NCBI GenBank assembly: GCA_018389105.1 | Contig: JACATO010002138.1 | Location: 248,001 to 312,000, forward strand | Reading direction: 5' to 3' | Length of the DNA stretch: 64,000 bases | Source of the DNA: Nautilus pompilius | Taxonomy: Eukaryota; Mollusca; Cephalopoda; Nautilida; Nautilidae | Made by a program: the position numbers and the translations under genes | Shown: piece after piece, positions 1 to 11,790 of the stretch | How the letters are laid out: each line of letters starts with the position of its first letter | How positions within the stretch are numbered: position 1 is the first letter of the stretch | Notes under the pieces: model-generated | The model's database searches: none | The model's input: the letters and a program-made list of their open reading frames with translations, nothing else | What the model was told of the DNA's origin: nothing

Positions 1-20
1 GAAACTCATAACCAGTTGTT

Positions 21-30
21 TTTATTTATT
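21..30 (-). promoter_or_regulatory. Overlapping AATAAA polyadenylation signals
   Basis: The minus strand reads AATAAATAAA, two overlapping canonical polyadenylation hexamers, about 20 nt past the stop of the putative terminal exon. In AT-rich DNA this can occur by chance. The position relative to the stop is what gives it weight. The cleavage site would lie at or beyond the window edge. Confidence 0.35.
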
Positions 31-50
31 GGATATAGTTATCTGGAGTT

Positions 51-227
51 TCACGAAGTTGAAACATTAAGTTGCTCTGTCTCGAGAATTGCATTATCAT
101 TCTCGTTCTTGTTTGAAGCTGCTGTAGCGCTGAGAAGCTGTCTCATCAGAGCTCTCTCAGCCATGTAGTACTTGATGGAAGGCCAGGTCTTCATCCTCGG
201 TAGTCGTATGATGTACGTGGCCTTCCA
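51..227 (-). CDS. Putative terminal coding exon of an unrecognised host gene
   Basis: Read on the minus strand, a T-rich tract and the acceptor-like ATATGGGCAG lead directly into an open frame of 58 codons that ends in TGA. The exon would begin in phase 0 with W-K-A-T-Y. The basic N-terminal half contains LPRMKTWPSIKYY followed by an amphipathic stretch (MAERALMRQLL). The tail is polar and rich in Asn, Glu, Ser and Thr, as disordered C-termini often are. AATAAA signals follow about 20 nt after the stop, which would make a short 3' UTR. The order acceptor, open frame, stop, polyadenylation signal is what a last exon should show. I do not recognise the protein and assign no function. If correct, the upstream exons lie at higher coordinates or beyond the window. 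It could still be a chance open frame or an exonised repeat. Confidence 0.38.
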   Translation of the reverse strand, partial: WKATYIIRLPRMKTWPSIKYYMAERALMRQLLSATAASNKNENDNAILETEQLNVSTS

Positions 228-1354
228 CTGCCCATATTTGATTAGGCAGGATAAAAAAAAAAAAATAAGTACAAGGATTAGCAGAAACCATCAGAGTTGA
301 CTGGAAAATTGCCAGCATTAGTTGCCTCAGGTCTGGGAAAATATACTTATATCTACAATCTGTGCCCTGCAAACAAGCACAATGTTTTGTAGAAAGAAGT
401 ATACAGCCATCTTTGTTGGCAACAGTTTGTCCTTATTTCAAATCCTGCTTGGGCTAGAACCCTTTACTCTTGTCTTGCTGAAATTTGTGTCATTTTATGT
501 TCTGCCTAAGGACCACAAGGAGACTAATAATATGTATGTGAAGAGAGCTTTGTTAGCATTGTTGATGTTTTTGGTTCATTGTTGTTAAATACCAAAAAAA
601 GATAGTGTTCAGATTATCTGGTTGAAGTTCAAAGATGGAGGTCATAATGTTGGTGATGGCACGTAACTAGAATTGGGATGGCAATCTAGACACTTTTGCA
701 AAACATGCACGCAAGTAAATAGTTATTCTTTTTACAATCAAGATATTTTTCAGGATCCAGATTTCCAACAGAAGGTTGATTATCTAGAGAGAGAGATGCT
801 GGTATTTGCCATAAGTGATGCATTCACTCCTTTTGTTTTTGTTGCTAAATAGGATGCAGGTATTTAAGTAAATCTTTGGTTCTTTAAGTTTTTATGAAAC
901 ATCTCCGGTTATACAAAGTTAAATATCAGCTGCAAAATCATATTGTCTAAATCATCATTTACCATACATATCAACATAGGAGGGTATTATTGTTTAATGT
1001 TTAGAGACCCCCCAAAATCAGTTTGTGGTAGTATGCCACGAACAATGTTTTATAAGAAATTTTAAAATGTGTAGCTTGTTTGGTTTCTGAATGCTTCTAT
1101 CCTGTAGTCTCCAATTTAATAACACAACTGGAGATAAATGAAAACTTGTTGTTGTGATCCAGCTAGCAACTATTTTGGGGTTGGTTAATTATTTTCTTTC
1201 GAACTTTTTGAATCCACTTTATCCATTGAACAGATATCAGCAAGCACGGGGGGGATCTAAACTGGCCAAGGGAGAGAACGGTTATTTCAAACTGAAATAT
1301 TGCTACTACTGAAAGACCTCTCTCTATTTCTGAACTCAGCAAACATCTATACAG
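228..1354. other. Non-coding stretch, no recognised feature
   Basis: Apart from a T-rich run next to the putative acceptor, I see only unique-looking AT-rich sequence. The longest open frames are short and show no known domain. Confidence 0.5.
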
Positions 1355-1708
1355 GTGACCCTTACTACCCTAAAAGAGTGGAGGTGAGGGGCGCTTTTTG
1401 CCTTTGGCCTGCCTATCTGGCCAGGAAGGTTAGGTGCGTCAAGACCGGTTTCGGACTTGACATGCTGAGGCCTTTTTCCCAAAGATTGGTTTTTGGCTGG
1501 GGAAGCGGTTACTCTAATGTGGGGCATTTTGGCGCCTCAACCCGGCCTTTTAGGCCTTAACGGGAGCTTGCTCCACACCGGGTTTAAGCCCCTACACGGC
1601 TTCGGCCACCAACCCCAATCCCTTCTCCTCGGAGATACACACGCATGCAAGAACTTTCACACGCACCACTTACGCATTCACCACAAAAAGATAAAAAAAA
1701 ATAAAAAA
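1355..1708 (+). repeat. GC-rich retroposon-like repeat with A-rich tail
   Basis: About 330 bp is sharply richer in G+C than its surroundings and ends in an A-rich run (AAAAAGATAAAAAAAAATAAAAAAG), which is typical of the 3' end of a retroposed element inserted in plus orientation. I see no convincing tRNA A or B box and no reverse-transcriptase frame, so it may be a SINE of another origin or the 3' end of a LINE. The two open frames across it, on opposite strands, reflect base composition and not genes. Confidence 0.4.
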
Positions 1709-1867
1709 GATCTTTTGTACTGTATTATCGAAGATGACACATCAAAATCTATTTTGCTTCCCCACCATGTTGGTGCACATAGTTCATATAAAGATTTATG
1801 CATGGAATTTTTTTCTCCACTTGTATGGGATTTCTCTCTGATGAGTTCCATTTGTTAATAAATGGTA

Positions 1868-2458
1868 CAGTTGTCCCCTGTTATTCGGGGGGGGGGGGGT
1901 TACGTCCCTAGAGCACCCACAAAGAGTGAAAACCGCAAATATTGGACGTGGTCCATAAAAATGCCTATAAACGTCAAAATATAACGTAAAATATAAGTAA
2001 ATATATAATAATAATTTAATAAAAAATACAACACTCAGCGAAACACTCGAGATAGCTACACGCGGTAAACTTGGCAGATGCTGGGCTGCATCTGCCCGAG
2101 ACGGCGCCTCGTGGGCAGCAGCCAATCAGCAGCGAGGAGAAATGAATAACGCTCTCTGATTGGCTACTTTCAAACCTCCAGCCGATAGCGTTTATTTTAT
2201 ATTGATATTTTTCTGAATTTACGTTAGTATTTATATTACAAAATTAGTAAATTATATTGTTATTAATAATTTAACATTAAAAAGCGTGAAAAAATATATA
2301 TTGCCACGAAAAAAGCCATTAAAAAAATGACGGAAGATATTTGCGATTCCGCGAATATGCAGGGGTTTCCACAAACAATTATTAGTTAGGTTCTAAGGAA
2401 AATTCCGCGAATAACCGGGGCTGAAAATGCTGAATCGCGATTACGCGGGGGTCGACTG
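1868..2458. mobile_element. Tigger-type MITE, 591 bp, flanked by TA
   Basis: The element starts CAGTTGTCCCCTGTTATTCG and its other end, read in reverse, starts CAGTCGACCCCCGCG. It is flanked on both sides by TA, the Tc1/mariner target duplication. Ends that resemble a CCCC-G-TTATTCGCGG word are typical of pogo/Tigger elements. It has no transposase frame. The right end carries a second, inner copy of the terminal word (CCCCGGTTATTCGCGG at 2404-2421) that matches the left end better than the outermost copy does. A poly-G run near the left end is probably slippage within the terminal repeat. Confidence 0.72.
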
Positions 2459-2921
2459 TAATGATCAAACAGCTATGCATTTTCAGAGTTCTTATTTGCT
2501 GTTAGTGAAAAGATTTCTTTGCATTATACAAAATGTTTGCCATTTAAATTAGTTAGAAGTTATTTAAACCATTAAATTATGCCTTGTCTTTCACTTTCTT
2601 CTCAAGATAAAAACTATTTAGATGAATTGTTAGAGCAACTTTATTTATCTGGTAATTATTAATTCATCAGTCATTGCCTTTTCTGACCAAAGGTGACTCT
2701 GTCAGTAGTGTGATGTCCCATGTGTGTAATTGCAGCTGAGAAGACCAATTTGTGGGTGACATTCTCTTCTATGATGGGTGCACGGTGTAGAGTGAGTCAT
2801 GGAGTAGGATAGCTACTGACCACTGTGTTTGCCATTGTTTGTGACCTTGTCTTTTTCTGTATTACTTTCTTCCATTGGCATAACTCATTTACTGCAGCAA
2901 TGGCTTGCATTGTACCTAACA

Positions 2922-2925
2922 TCTC

Positions 2926-2965
<40 letters not shown>
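2922..2965. repeat. (TC)n microsatellite
   Basis: A nearly pure CT repeat of about 44 bp with one CTGTCT interruption. Serine- and leucine-rich open frames across it are artefacts of the repeat. Confidence 0.95.
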
Positions 2966-2967
<2 letters not shown>

Positions 2968-4202
2968 GTGCTCTAGTGGCAGGCATGTGCAAAATAGCTG
3001 GCAGATGTTAAGGCGCAGTCTGAGATTGTCGGAGAGAGAATTTCTTCCCACACCCTCATAACAGTATATGACAGCTTTGCCTACATCTGTTTGTTATATT
3101 ACTGTAGTGTGACACTCTCGCCCACTATATTCTACTCTTGCTTACAACTTTCATTTTCAACACTCCATAGTTTTATGTGAGTGTTTGTAGTTTTGGATCC
3201 ATTTTAGAGAATTTGGCATTAAGGAAAAATTGCACTGCTTTTGTAGTGATATTTCTGTAACAGTGACATTGATTATCCTGCTGCTGTAGTATGTATGATA
3301 ACAGAGCAAGTAATCGTAGACAGTTGTAGTCCTAACCAAAATCCTCGTCATCCAATTGATTCAAAACCTCAGGAAGTAATGAAGTTGGAGTCTTTCCACG
3401 CTGTCCATCATAATATCTCAGTGAAGACATGAGATATAGTTGATCCTTCTCATAGAGATGCTGAAATCAACCTCAGGTTGCCTGCCTTCTTGTGGAGATG
3501 TTATAACTCTATTTACAAGCAGGTGTGAAACACTTCATTACTGTACATAGACATCCCAGATTTGGCTGTCACTCAACATTACAGCTAAGTGTGTCTGTTT
3601 CAGTGCCAATAATGAAGTAGTATTTTTCCTTTGTTCTTAATTCAGCGTTGCTGCTGCTGCTGCTCACATACTCAGGACTGACAAATTAGATGTAGAATTC
3701 AAAATTGTAATGAATTCTTTACTCAAAGTATGACTAACCATAGGTTTGTTATACTGTAGTTCATTGTCACCTATCAAATATGAGGAGATTATCCTTGACA
3801 TAGCACTGGTACAGTTGCATTGCATACATAGTGTATGCTTCTCTTGAACTTTTGAATATACAGCTGGCTTTGTCTGGAAATTATAGATAACACATAAACT
3901 CCTTACTTGGTTCATGAATACACATCTTTGCAAAAGATCTTGGCTTTCTACTGAATTTACCATTTTTACATCACAAAAACGCATGCTGCTTTTGCACACC
4001 AAAACTTTGAATACAGATTCTCCAAAACAGCCATTTTGTGAATAAATAATAATGTGTTAAAGTGGCTCAACCCAAATCTGGTTTCTATCTTCCAGTAATC
4101 TATAAAACCTTCCCATATTTCAGCGCTACAAAAACTCTCAATTGCCTATGAGTGAAAGTCATTAAGGTGTCTTCCAACCCTTAGTATTGGATACGAGACC
4201 AA

Positions 4203-4233
<31 letters not shown>

Positions 4234-6284
4234 GATGTTCTTTTTAGCATCATTTCTTTCTGGAAAAGTTTTGTGCAGTATTTTTTTTTAAAGGAGTGTT
4301 TTACTTCATTGGCCATATCGATTTGATAGGCAGATACTCAGAGGCAATCAGCAATGATGATCAAACCAGATTCAGATTCCATAGACAGCTGCTTTAAAAA
4401 TTATTTAAATTATAGTGTGTATTAACTGGATTCATCCATATAAATAATTGATAGCGGCTATGGCACCAGACAAACTATTTACTAGATGGAAAAGAGAGTT
4501 TTAATATACGCATACTTATTTCCCCATGATAAAAACAGCCAAGTCTTTATATACATCCACCATAATTAATGAGTTATCTATTCCAAAGGTATGATGATTT
4601 TAGGTAAAATGTTTCTGGAACTAATTTCATTTTTGGCAGTTAAGAAATGTTTGTTTGTTGACCTTTTAGTGATTGATGATGAAAGCATAACGCTCAGACA
4701 CATCCTAACCTTAGGCCATTAAAATGGTTTAAAATGAGGGTGAGGCAATTGAGCAGGCAACATCCCTGCTTCACTTTCTACCGAAAAGATTTTAAAAAGA
4801 GTTTTTTTTTTTAAAATTTGTAAATAATATTTGCTTGGCATCCGATTTCAGCAAATGTTTGTTTTGGTAATGGCAGTTGTTTTAGCTCCTCCACAGTTAA
4901 GAAAGCACTCTCCCATGTAATTATTTCTGAAAATTAACAGATTACATCCAAGAATGAATAAATATTTACTCTGGTAGTTAGCCATTGAAAATGGTTCTTT
5001 GCAGATGTTCTTAGCACATTTCTTCTCTCTCTCTCTCTCTCTCTCTCATAGATTTCTGATGTTTCTGTGCTGATAATAGCCGGGTGGTGGTTTTTTTAAA
5101 TCTCAATACCTAAAAGAAAATTCAAAGTTTCACGCCCCAACAAAGCATAGTACGTGCTTCATCATCTTTTGTGACACAGCATGAAAAGTACTTCTGATTG
5201 TATTCTTTACAAAATCCGCCACTGATTCTTCTGCTTTTTTTGTTTGTTTGTTTGTTTGTTTGCTTGTTTTTATTCGTATTCAGGCGTGATGCTGACCAGA
5301 AATGCTAGAAAAGGAACATGCCGGATGAGAATGACACTTACTCGGCCTTTCATTATTGGTAGAACACCAGCACAGCAACCAGTTTTATCTCCCATGGAAC
5401 TAAGAAAACAACAGCCAGCGATTAAAAAAAAAAAAGAGAGAGAGAGAGAGACGAGTGGCAAGAAAACGGCTTTTTGAAGTCATGGTACTTGGCAGAGCAG
5501 TGGAAAATCATTAATTTTTATGTTGTCTCAGAGGTGCTATATGCAGTTATCATTGAAAATTATTGGCTTCTGGGTCCAGGCACATCGTGTCATTATTGCT
5601 GAAAAAAACAGTAGGAATGAAGAAATATTTCTGTGCTTGGATGTAGATAAGAATTTAGAGTCCAAAGTCTGATTGAAAAATATCAGGAAAGGAGACTGGG
5701 GGTCAGTTTTTACATCACCAGTAATCCTCACTTAAACGTGTAGGTGAGCTGTAATCAAAATCATGTGACGTCAGTTATAGTTTTGCTATCCATTTAATTT
5801 GGAGTTACTAGTGCCATTAACCCACCCCCTGTAACAACCAACCTTGCTTTCTCCTTTAATTAGTTATGTCACAAAAGGGAGATATTAACTTGTTTTCTTT
5901 TCGAGTGAACTATTTAAAATTTGTCAGCATTCCTGAATTTTCCGGTTTCTGAGAATTCACAGTAAGGACAGTTATTTGACGTGGTTATCATTTTGATTTA
6001 AGGAGAAGATTTGTCTGGCTGCGAATTCCTGGATCCGAAATAGTAATCATTTTCATCGCGAATTTCTGTCTTTTTTTTTTTTTATTATTATTATTAAAAG
6101 TTATTTATGTGCTTTGTAACAAAAAGAAAACTTCACCCAAGAGCTTCAAAATGGTTGAATTTTTACTGGGATATATTTTTCTTTTCTTTCCCCCACCTTA
6201 ATGTATTTCTATAGGTTATAGTAGTTCCAATTTTCAGCTTTGCATATGAGCTCTGTTCGTCGCAAAGAAGTAAAGGATTTTAAA
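2966..6284. other. Non-coding stretch with simple repeats
   Basis: No gene or clear transposon was seen. It holds a CTG run near 3650, a T18/A9 junction near 4206-4233, (TC)n at 5023-5047, (GTTT)n at 5237-5270, A-run plus (GA)n at 5423-5451 and an ATT run near 6080-6096. Confidence 0.6.
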
Positions 6285-6285
6285 T

Positions 6286-6612
6286 ATGGGAGATTCAGCG
6301 GTTAGCCTACTGGACTGCCATGGTTTGGGCCTCTGGCTTGGTTTTGCATACTTTCTTCTTCATAGGTTTCAACAGGCATTTCAGTTTACCCCCACATCTG
6401 AAAATTAAGAATTCTAATAGAGTTTTCCAGGTACATGGCTCTCGTTTTGACCACCTCCAAAGAGCCTCCAACCATACTTGCGTAACTATTCGATTAGTCA
6501 CCAAGGCTAATACCCCCACAACCAGCTTACAGCTGTGAGATGCCCTCATATTTTGAAAGTCAGGGTGGTGGTTCAAGAAGATGTTTCTTTACAGAATTCC
6601 TCAGAAAATGAG
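6286..6612 (+). repeat. Main SINE family copy 1, near full length
   Basis: The tRNA-like head reads TTCAGCGGTTAGCCTACTGG with a degraded B box. The body contains the family's central block (CCCACATCTGAAAATTAAGA) and a 3' part ending CAGCTGTGAGATG...TTCAAGAAG. The same 3' part recurs in the copy at 21525-21900, which fixes the length at about 320-370 bp. Short frames on either strand are not genes. Confidence 0.7.
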
Positions 6613-8383
6613 CATTTTTAGCCAGCTTTGTAGAGTCATGGAATTTAGTGGAATTGTTGAAGTTGCACTTTAATTGCTTTTCAAAACATACTGAAAATTA
6701 ATTTTGGGTGGGGAGGGTAGGGCAAAAGCAGATTATATAAGTTGTAGGCTTCCTGCCCCTCTAACTAATTATGTGTAATCTAGATTTAATTGATACATCA
6801 AAAGGATAGCTCCCGCATCAGGAACACTCTGAGTTAGGAGCTGTTAGTGAGATGATTTTAGCAGATGAAAATTTTATTATAAACTATCAGAACAAAAGAT
6901 GCAAATGATTTTTAAAATATGCAAATTTCAAAAACAAATTTTCTCAAACTATTTAGGATGAAATAGCAGAGAATGACACCACATTAGTGAAAATAATAAT
7001 AAATTAGCATTGTGAATATGGTTTTATAAAATTTATCTGGGAGCTCCCTGAATGCTGCTTGCTTTTGTGATTTCAGAAATCGGACTTGTTGTGATGGGTT
7101 TATAGAACCCCAAGTCATGCTTTTCTACATTTTAAGGGTTCTAAAGATGCTCAAAGCCTTCTCTAAGGACTCTCGTGTTGTTGGAAAAGCCCGAAGAAAC
7201 CTTTTGACTTGACAAGATTCTCAGGACTGTATAATTAAGGTTCTTTGTTGATTTGTCTTTTTTACTACTTGTATAATTGAAATGTTGGCAACGAATCAGA
7301 CCGCAAGCTTTATTATTACTTACTACTTGAGTGAAAGTGCAAATTCTTTGGAGTTGTCAGAGCTGTGTCTCTCTCTCTCTCTCACATCATCTCTCTCTCT
7401 CTCGACTTTTTGGAATCTCCATGGTATTTCTTTCTAAGTATAACCACGCAGACATAATAACTAGCCATCTGGAAAATTAGTATTCTTTGAAAAATATCAT
7501 TAAGGTGGAATGACTCTCCAGAAACAGCATCTTTTTACCTGTTTACAAGGGGATCATAGACCAAGCCATTTTTTTTTTTTTTTTAAATTATATATATTTA
7601 TAGTATCTTTATTGATTAGTTACTTAGATGATGGATATATTGATGAACTGTCAGTCTTCACTTTTAAGTGTGTTCAAATGTCTTCATCTCTGTATGATTA
7701 CAAACATTATGAAACTGGAAATGTAGTGCTTTTGATATGGAATTCTTGCTAATAATCAAGTAGTCATTCAACCAATACCTTTAGCAGTAGTTAGTGGAAA
7801 CTGTGGTTGGCATTCCATATAAAGTAATAAACAAAACAAAACCACAGACAATAACATTCTGTTTAAAGCTGTTTTTCGTTTTCTTTACACAGTTATGTGA
7901 TTTTTTTTTCCTTTTAACGAAATGATCTTTTTGTTTCAAGAACACCACAAAAAAACCCAACAGAAGCCAGCTTTTAGCACAAATTCCACATCAGCAACTG
8001 GAGCCGCCCGACAGACTTTTAGTAGGATCTCTCACTAAGTTAAAACAAATTTGTCTTGAAACTGGAGGCACCAGTTTTTTTTTTCTTTGTAGATGATGTG
8101 AGTTTTTCCATTTGTTTTATTAGCTACAAAACTAAACTCTTTCACAGTTTTTTCACTGATGGAGCGAGAACTGACACCACTGGCACAAAAAAAACTAAAA
8201 CAGTTTTGTGCGTTAGTTCATTTGGTAGAGCAAAGAATTTACCAGCAGATTTGCGGTCTGGTGGATTAGAACCAATACAGCAGCATTTTATGATAGATAT
8301 CCCCCTCTTATTTATTTGTTGCCAACATAGACCCTGCCAAACTCTCTACTGAAAGGTCACTAAAGAGCAAGCGGTCGGCAGCC
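6613..8383. other. Non-coding stretch with simple repeats
   Basis: AT-rich sequence with two (TC)n blocks (7371-7383 and 7390-7402) and poly-T runs near 7568 and 8075. Nothing else was recognised. Confidence 0.5.
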
Positions 8384-8650
8384 ATGCTGGTCCAGCGATT
8401 AGAACTTTCTGGTTTGCTAAGGTTGAGAGGACCTAATTTGAATCCCGGTTTTAATCAGCTTGGTTTCTTTTAGCCTACCTCCTCTGCATAGTTTCTTCCC
8501 CCTCTTCTTCTCCAGCTCTCCCCATGGGCTTTCTCTGGAAATTCTGGTTTCCTGCTGCATCTGAGTTCTAGCAGGGGTTTTCATGGCAGAATCCCCACTT
8601 AAATTTTCCTTGTCATAATAAAGCTATGTTGCATGGGTGGAAAACCATCA
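8384..8650 (+). repeat. Main SINE family copy 2
   Basis: The best-preserved tRNA-like head in the window: GCTGGTCCAGCGATTAGAAC followed by CTAAGGTTGAGAGGACC and the B-box-like TTTGAATCCCGG. The body then departs from the other copies after CAGCTTGGTTTCTTTTAG, so this may be a subfamily or a SINE with a different 3' end. Confidence 0.65.
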
Positions 8651-8689
8651 ACCATACGAAGAATGCTGAAGGCAGAATAAATGTTTTGG

Positions 8690-8712
8690 TTTATGGCTGG
8701 CTGGCTGGCTTT
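8690..8712. repeat. (GGCT)n short tandem repeat
   Basis: Several GGCT units in a row just downstream of the SINE. It is minor and unrelated to any gene. Confidence 0.8.
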
Positions 8713-9077
8713 ATAAACGAAGATGCAAATTTAAAACCTTTTTATATTTTTAATTAGAGTTAAATGCACTAGATTTTTATTCGTTGCCTTTTGATACAGA
8801 CAAATGGAAATGGTCCTTTTTGACTTTAGATGAAAGAAAGGAGGAATCCTTTTTAAAATTTCTTTTTGCTCAAAAGACCACAGGTGCCATAAAAGTAATT
8901 TCATGAACATTTCCACTGTACACTTTCAGAGTTCTGCAAATGCAATTAGCAGAGATCTGCGACATTGTCATCCTACCCATAAGCAGTGCCATATTTTTTT
9001 ACATCTAAAATGGCAATATTTCTGTGCTATGTTTAATCATATTAAAAATCTTAACAAATATTTGCTAAAAATAAATG

Positions 9078-9352
9078 ATACCAGATGGCGTCATGTTGCA
9101 GTGGGTAGCGAGTTTGCTGGTCAATCCTTACATTGTGGTTTCGATCCCCAGTGGGGTTGGAGGTACGTGTTGCAAATGGGGTCTAAAAAGCCCGAAACAG
9201 CTGTACAGGCCTCCTCTGGATGCTGACATTCACCCTGACTCTCAACCTGGACAGGAATGGGCTCCTCCAGGTTCTAAAATGCCCTAGACACACCTCTCGA
9301 GGTGCCCCAACTACCTGTGGGTTATGGGATGAGTGAAGTGAAGAAGAAATTA
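9078..9352 (+). repeat. Second tRNA-derived SINE family copy
   Basis: The head reads GATGGCGTCATGTTGCAGTGGGTAGC, a tRNA A-box-like region, followed by GGTTTCGATCCCCAGT, a good B box. The body contains GAAACAGCTGTAC, a word also present in the GC-rich SINE at 43008-43294, so the two may share a core. The 3' end is a GAAGTGAAGAAGAAATTA tail. Two overlapping open frames across it have no coding features. Confidence 0.7.
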
Positions 9353-10617
9353 TACCAGACCAATCTGCTGTAAGCTTTTTTCATAGCTACAAAAACAACA
9401 TCGTTTGTTTTTTCCACCATGAAAAATTTTTAAAAAATGGCTTCTATAGACAGTAATGAATTTCCAGGTAATTCTTTCTACTGAAGGCATCTCATATTTT
9501 TCTTTCTATTTGAAGCATAGTTTTTCTTTACTCTTCTCTTATTATTTTTTCTCAGATAGATATAATTCATTTGGTTACATTCTATTTATAGAATGAATGT
9601 CATGCTGCGCACAAAGAAAAGTTCGGGAGCTAATTTTTTTTCCCAATCCGATTGTTCTGAAACCATTTTAGCTTTTATCTGCCAGAATGTGTTTGTTTAT
9701 TTAAATTTTAATCCCACGAGAAAACAATCTGCACCTGTAAGTTAGAAATATCATTTAAATCTGGGAGCATGAAAGATAATCTCTCCAGTAAATTAGTAAG
9801 TTTGTATATGTTGTCATTAGCTTCACCAGAAAGGAAATAATTGGTTTGCATTTTTCACTGAATTAACTGTGACATTATAAATTATAGTCCATTTGTAAGT
9901 CGTTTCTTAAAGATGTGGCTTTCATAAAAAATGTAAATTGTATCACCTGCCTTATATGGTCTGTTTTGTTCCATTAGTTTATTGCAGGAATTTCTCTGAT
10001 AAGATTCCTGACTAAAGGCTTTTTCTTGAATATTTTGAGCTGGAAAATTGTGCATTGCTACAGTAAATTTTCAATCAGCGTCATGTTATGTTGAATTATA
10101 TTGGATGCAATGCATTTTAGCTCTGATAAAAACATCAAACAAATAAAATGAAGTCTTTCCAATATTGAAAAGGTAATTACTATGAGTATTATGTGCTTTT
10201 TCTTTGTAGGAAGTTTGCTGTTGTTTTTGGAAGGGAAAAAAAAAATAATGCCATTGTTTTTGTTTTGGACCAAGATGTAGCAGATTTTCTTCTCTTCTGA
10301 GAATAGGTTTTTTTGTTTTCCATGTTTGTGTTTCAAGATTCCTATCCCACATTTTCAATCTGGTGTTTCAAGATAAAGTACCAGTTCTATTTAAGGGAGT
10401 TCGTGGAGTTAGGGAGGCTTCACATTGGGTGGTAGGGAGAATATATATTGATTCTCTTGACCGTTTTATCAGCCTGTTCCTTTTGAACAAACAGAGAGAC
10501 GCATTATTGTAAGTCTTATATTGCTTGTATAATGGTGTAACAAACACTATCTCATTGTATAGCAAACTATTCCCCAACATATTGCTCTTCATTAATTCTG
10601 ATTCTGCTTTTTTACAT
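9353..10617. other. Non-coding AT-rich stretch, nothing recognised
   Basis: Apparently unique sequence with short A and T runs. The open frames on the minus strand near 10060-10360 are lysine-rich by base composition and show no domain. Confidence 0.5.
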
Positions 10618-10696
10618 GGGGATCAGAAAGTAACTATGCAGTGGAGGATATTTGTAATCATTTTTGATTCATCTCCTTATGCTTTGTTGTTTTTTA

Positions 10697-10782
10697 CTGT
10701 AGTTCCCAAATTGCCCAACAGATGGTGGTTCTATGTGAGAAGTTGTACCGTAGTTCCCAAAATGGCCAACAGGTGTTGGTGG
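10697..10782. repeat. 50-bp tandem duplication in the mariner 5' region
   Basis: Two diverged copies of a unit beginning CTGTAGTTCCCAAATTGCCC and CCGTAGTTCCCAAAATGGCC, each ending in a TGGTGG word, lie 50 bp apart. It sits between the terminal repeat and the transposase start, where transposase-binding sites are often repeated. Confidence 0.75.
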
Positions 10783-10879
10783 TAAATTTTCAAAAGTGAA
10801 ACATGATTTTTGTGTGATTGTAATTTTTGTGTAATGCTTCTTTCAATCACCAACCAAATCTTTCTCATCAAGAGTATAC

Positions 10880-11790
10880 TCGAATAACAGTAAATACACC
10901 ACAAGAGTTCAAAATGAGTTCTTACAAGAATTTTCTGATGCATATCTTCCAAAAGGAAATGATTTAAGGGCACTGATTAGCAGATTTGAAGATACTGGTT
11001 AAGTTGAGGATTATCGAGGATCAGGTGGGCCAAAAGTGTTAGAAGAGGAGAAGCTGTCAAAAATTTCAGACGCAATGCTTCAGAGCCCTTCAAAATCGCT
11101 GTGTCAACTTTCTCAACAAGCAAATGTTTCATATGGGAGCACTCATAGTGCTTTAAAGGTGTTAATTTTTTATCTGTATAAAGTGAATGTTGTGCACGAA
11201 TTGAAAGCTGCAGACTGTGGTAAGCGAGTTTAATATTTCAACTGGTTGAAAATTTTATTGATTTAAATGGCGACAACATATTGGATGAAAACATTTTTTT
11301 CTGATGAATGCTGAATTCATCTCTCTGGATATGTTAATAGCCAGAATACCATAATTTGGTATACTTCTGACCCTCATGAACTGTTTGAGAAACTGCTTCA
11401 GGATGAAAAGATTGGTGTATGGGTGGCTATATCAAGGAAACGCATTATTGGGTGTATATTTTTTGAAAAAAACCACCAATTCAGAGCGTTATTGTAATGA
11501 CATACTGTATCCTTTTATTGGTGAGTTAGATGAAGAAGAAATCGAAGACGCCTACTTTCAGCAGGACAGAGCCATCGCTCACACATCTGCTCAATCAATG
11601 AAACTGCTGGAAGAAGTGTCTGGTGATGGGCTGGTATTGAAAGGAATTTGGCCTTCATGCTCTCCTGACCTAACACCCCCGGACTTTTACCTGTGAGGAG
11701 CAGTGAAAGCAGAGGTCTTTGAAAATGATCTCCATGGAGCAAAACGTCATCAATTTCATTAGATGAATAACATCTGAAGAATTACAAAAC
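10880..11790 (+). pseudogene. Broken mariner-superfamily transposase
   Basis: Translated pieces in several frames follow the order of a mariner-type transposase with an N-terminal helix-turn-helix. The DNA-binding part holds ISRFEDTG, a stop, VEDYRGSGGP and then SKSLCQLSQQANVSYGSTHSAL. A linker follows (YKVNVVHELKAADCGKR). The catalytic part has FSDE (first Asp), GVWVAI, FFEKT, AYFQQDRAIAHTS (second Asp) and SPDLTPPDFYL (third acidic residue). A stop replaces the Trp expected after DFYL, another follows TG in the N-terminal part, and frameshifts separate the blocks. It would have cut and pasted its own element in the nucleus. It is inactive. I assign the superfamily with confidence but not the exact clade. 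Confidence 0.85.

Noticed and set aside
1300..1858. Overlapping open frames on both strands near 1.3-1.9 kb
   Set aside because: They lie in a GC-rich, A-tailed repeat where stop codons are rare by composition.
1885..1900. Poly-G runs (also near 12472, 42744, 50041, 51525, 54273) as G-quadruplex or regulatory sites
   Set aside because: Single runs without the spaced G-tracts of a quadruplex. Most lie in repeats and look like slippage products.
2797..3061. Three overlapping open frames across 2.8-3.06 kb
   Set aside because: All are stretched by the (TC)n microsatellite, which lacks stops in every frame.
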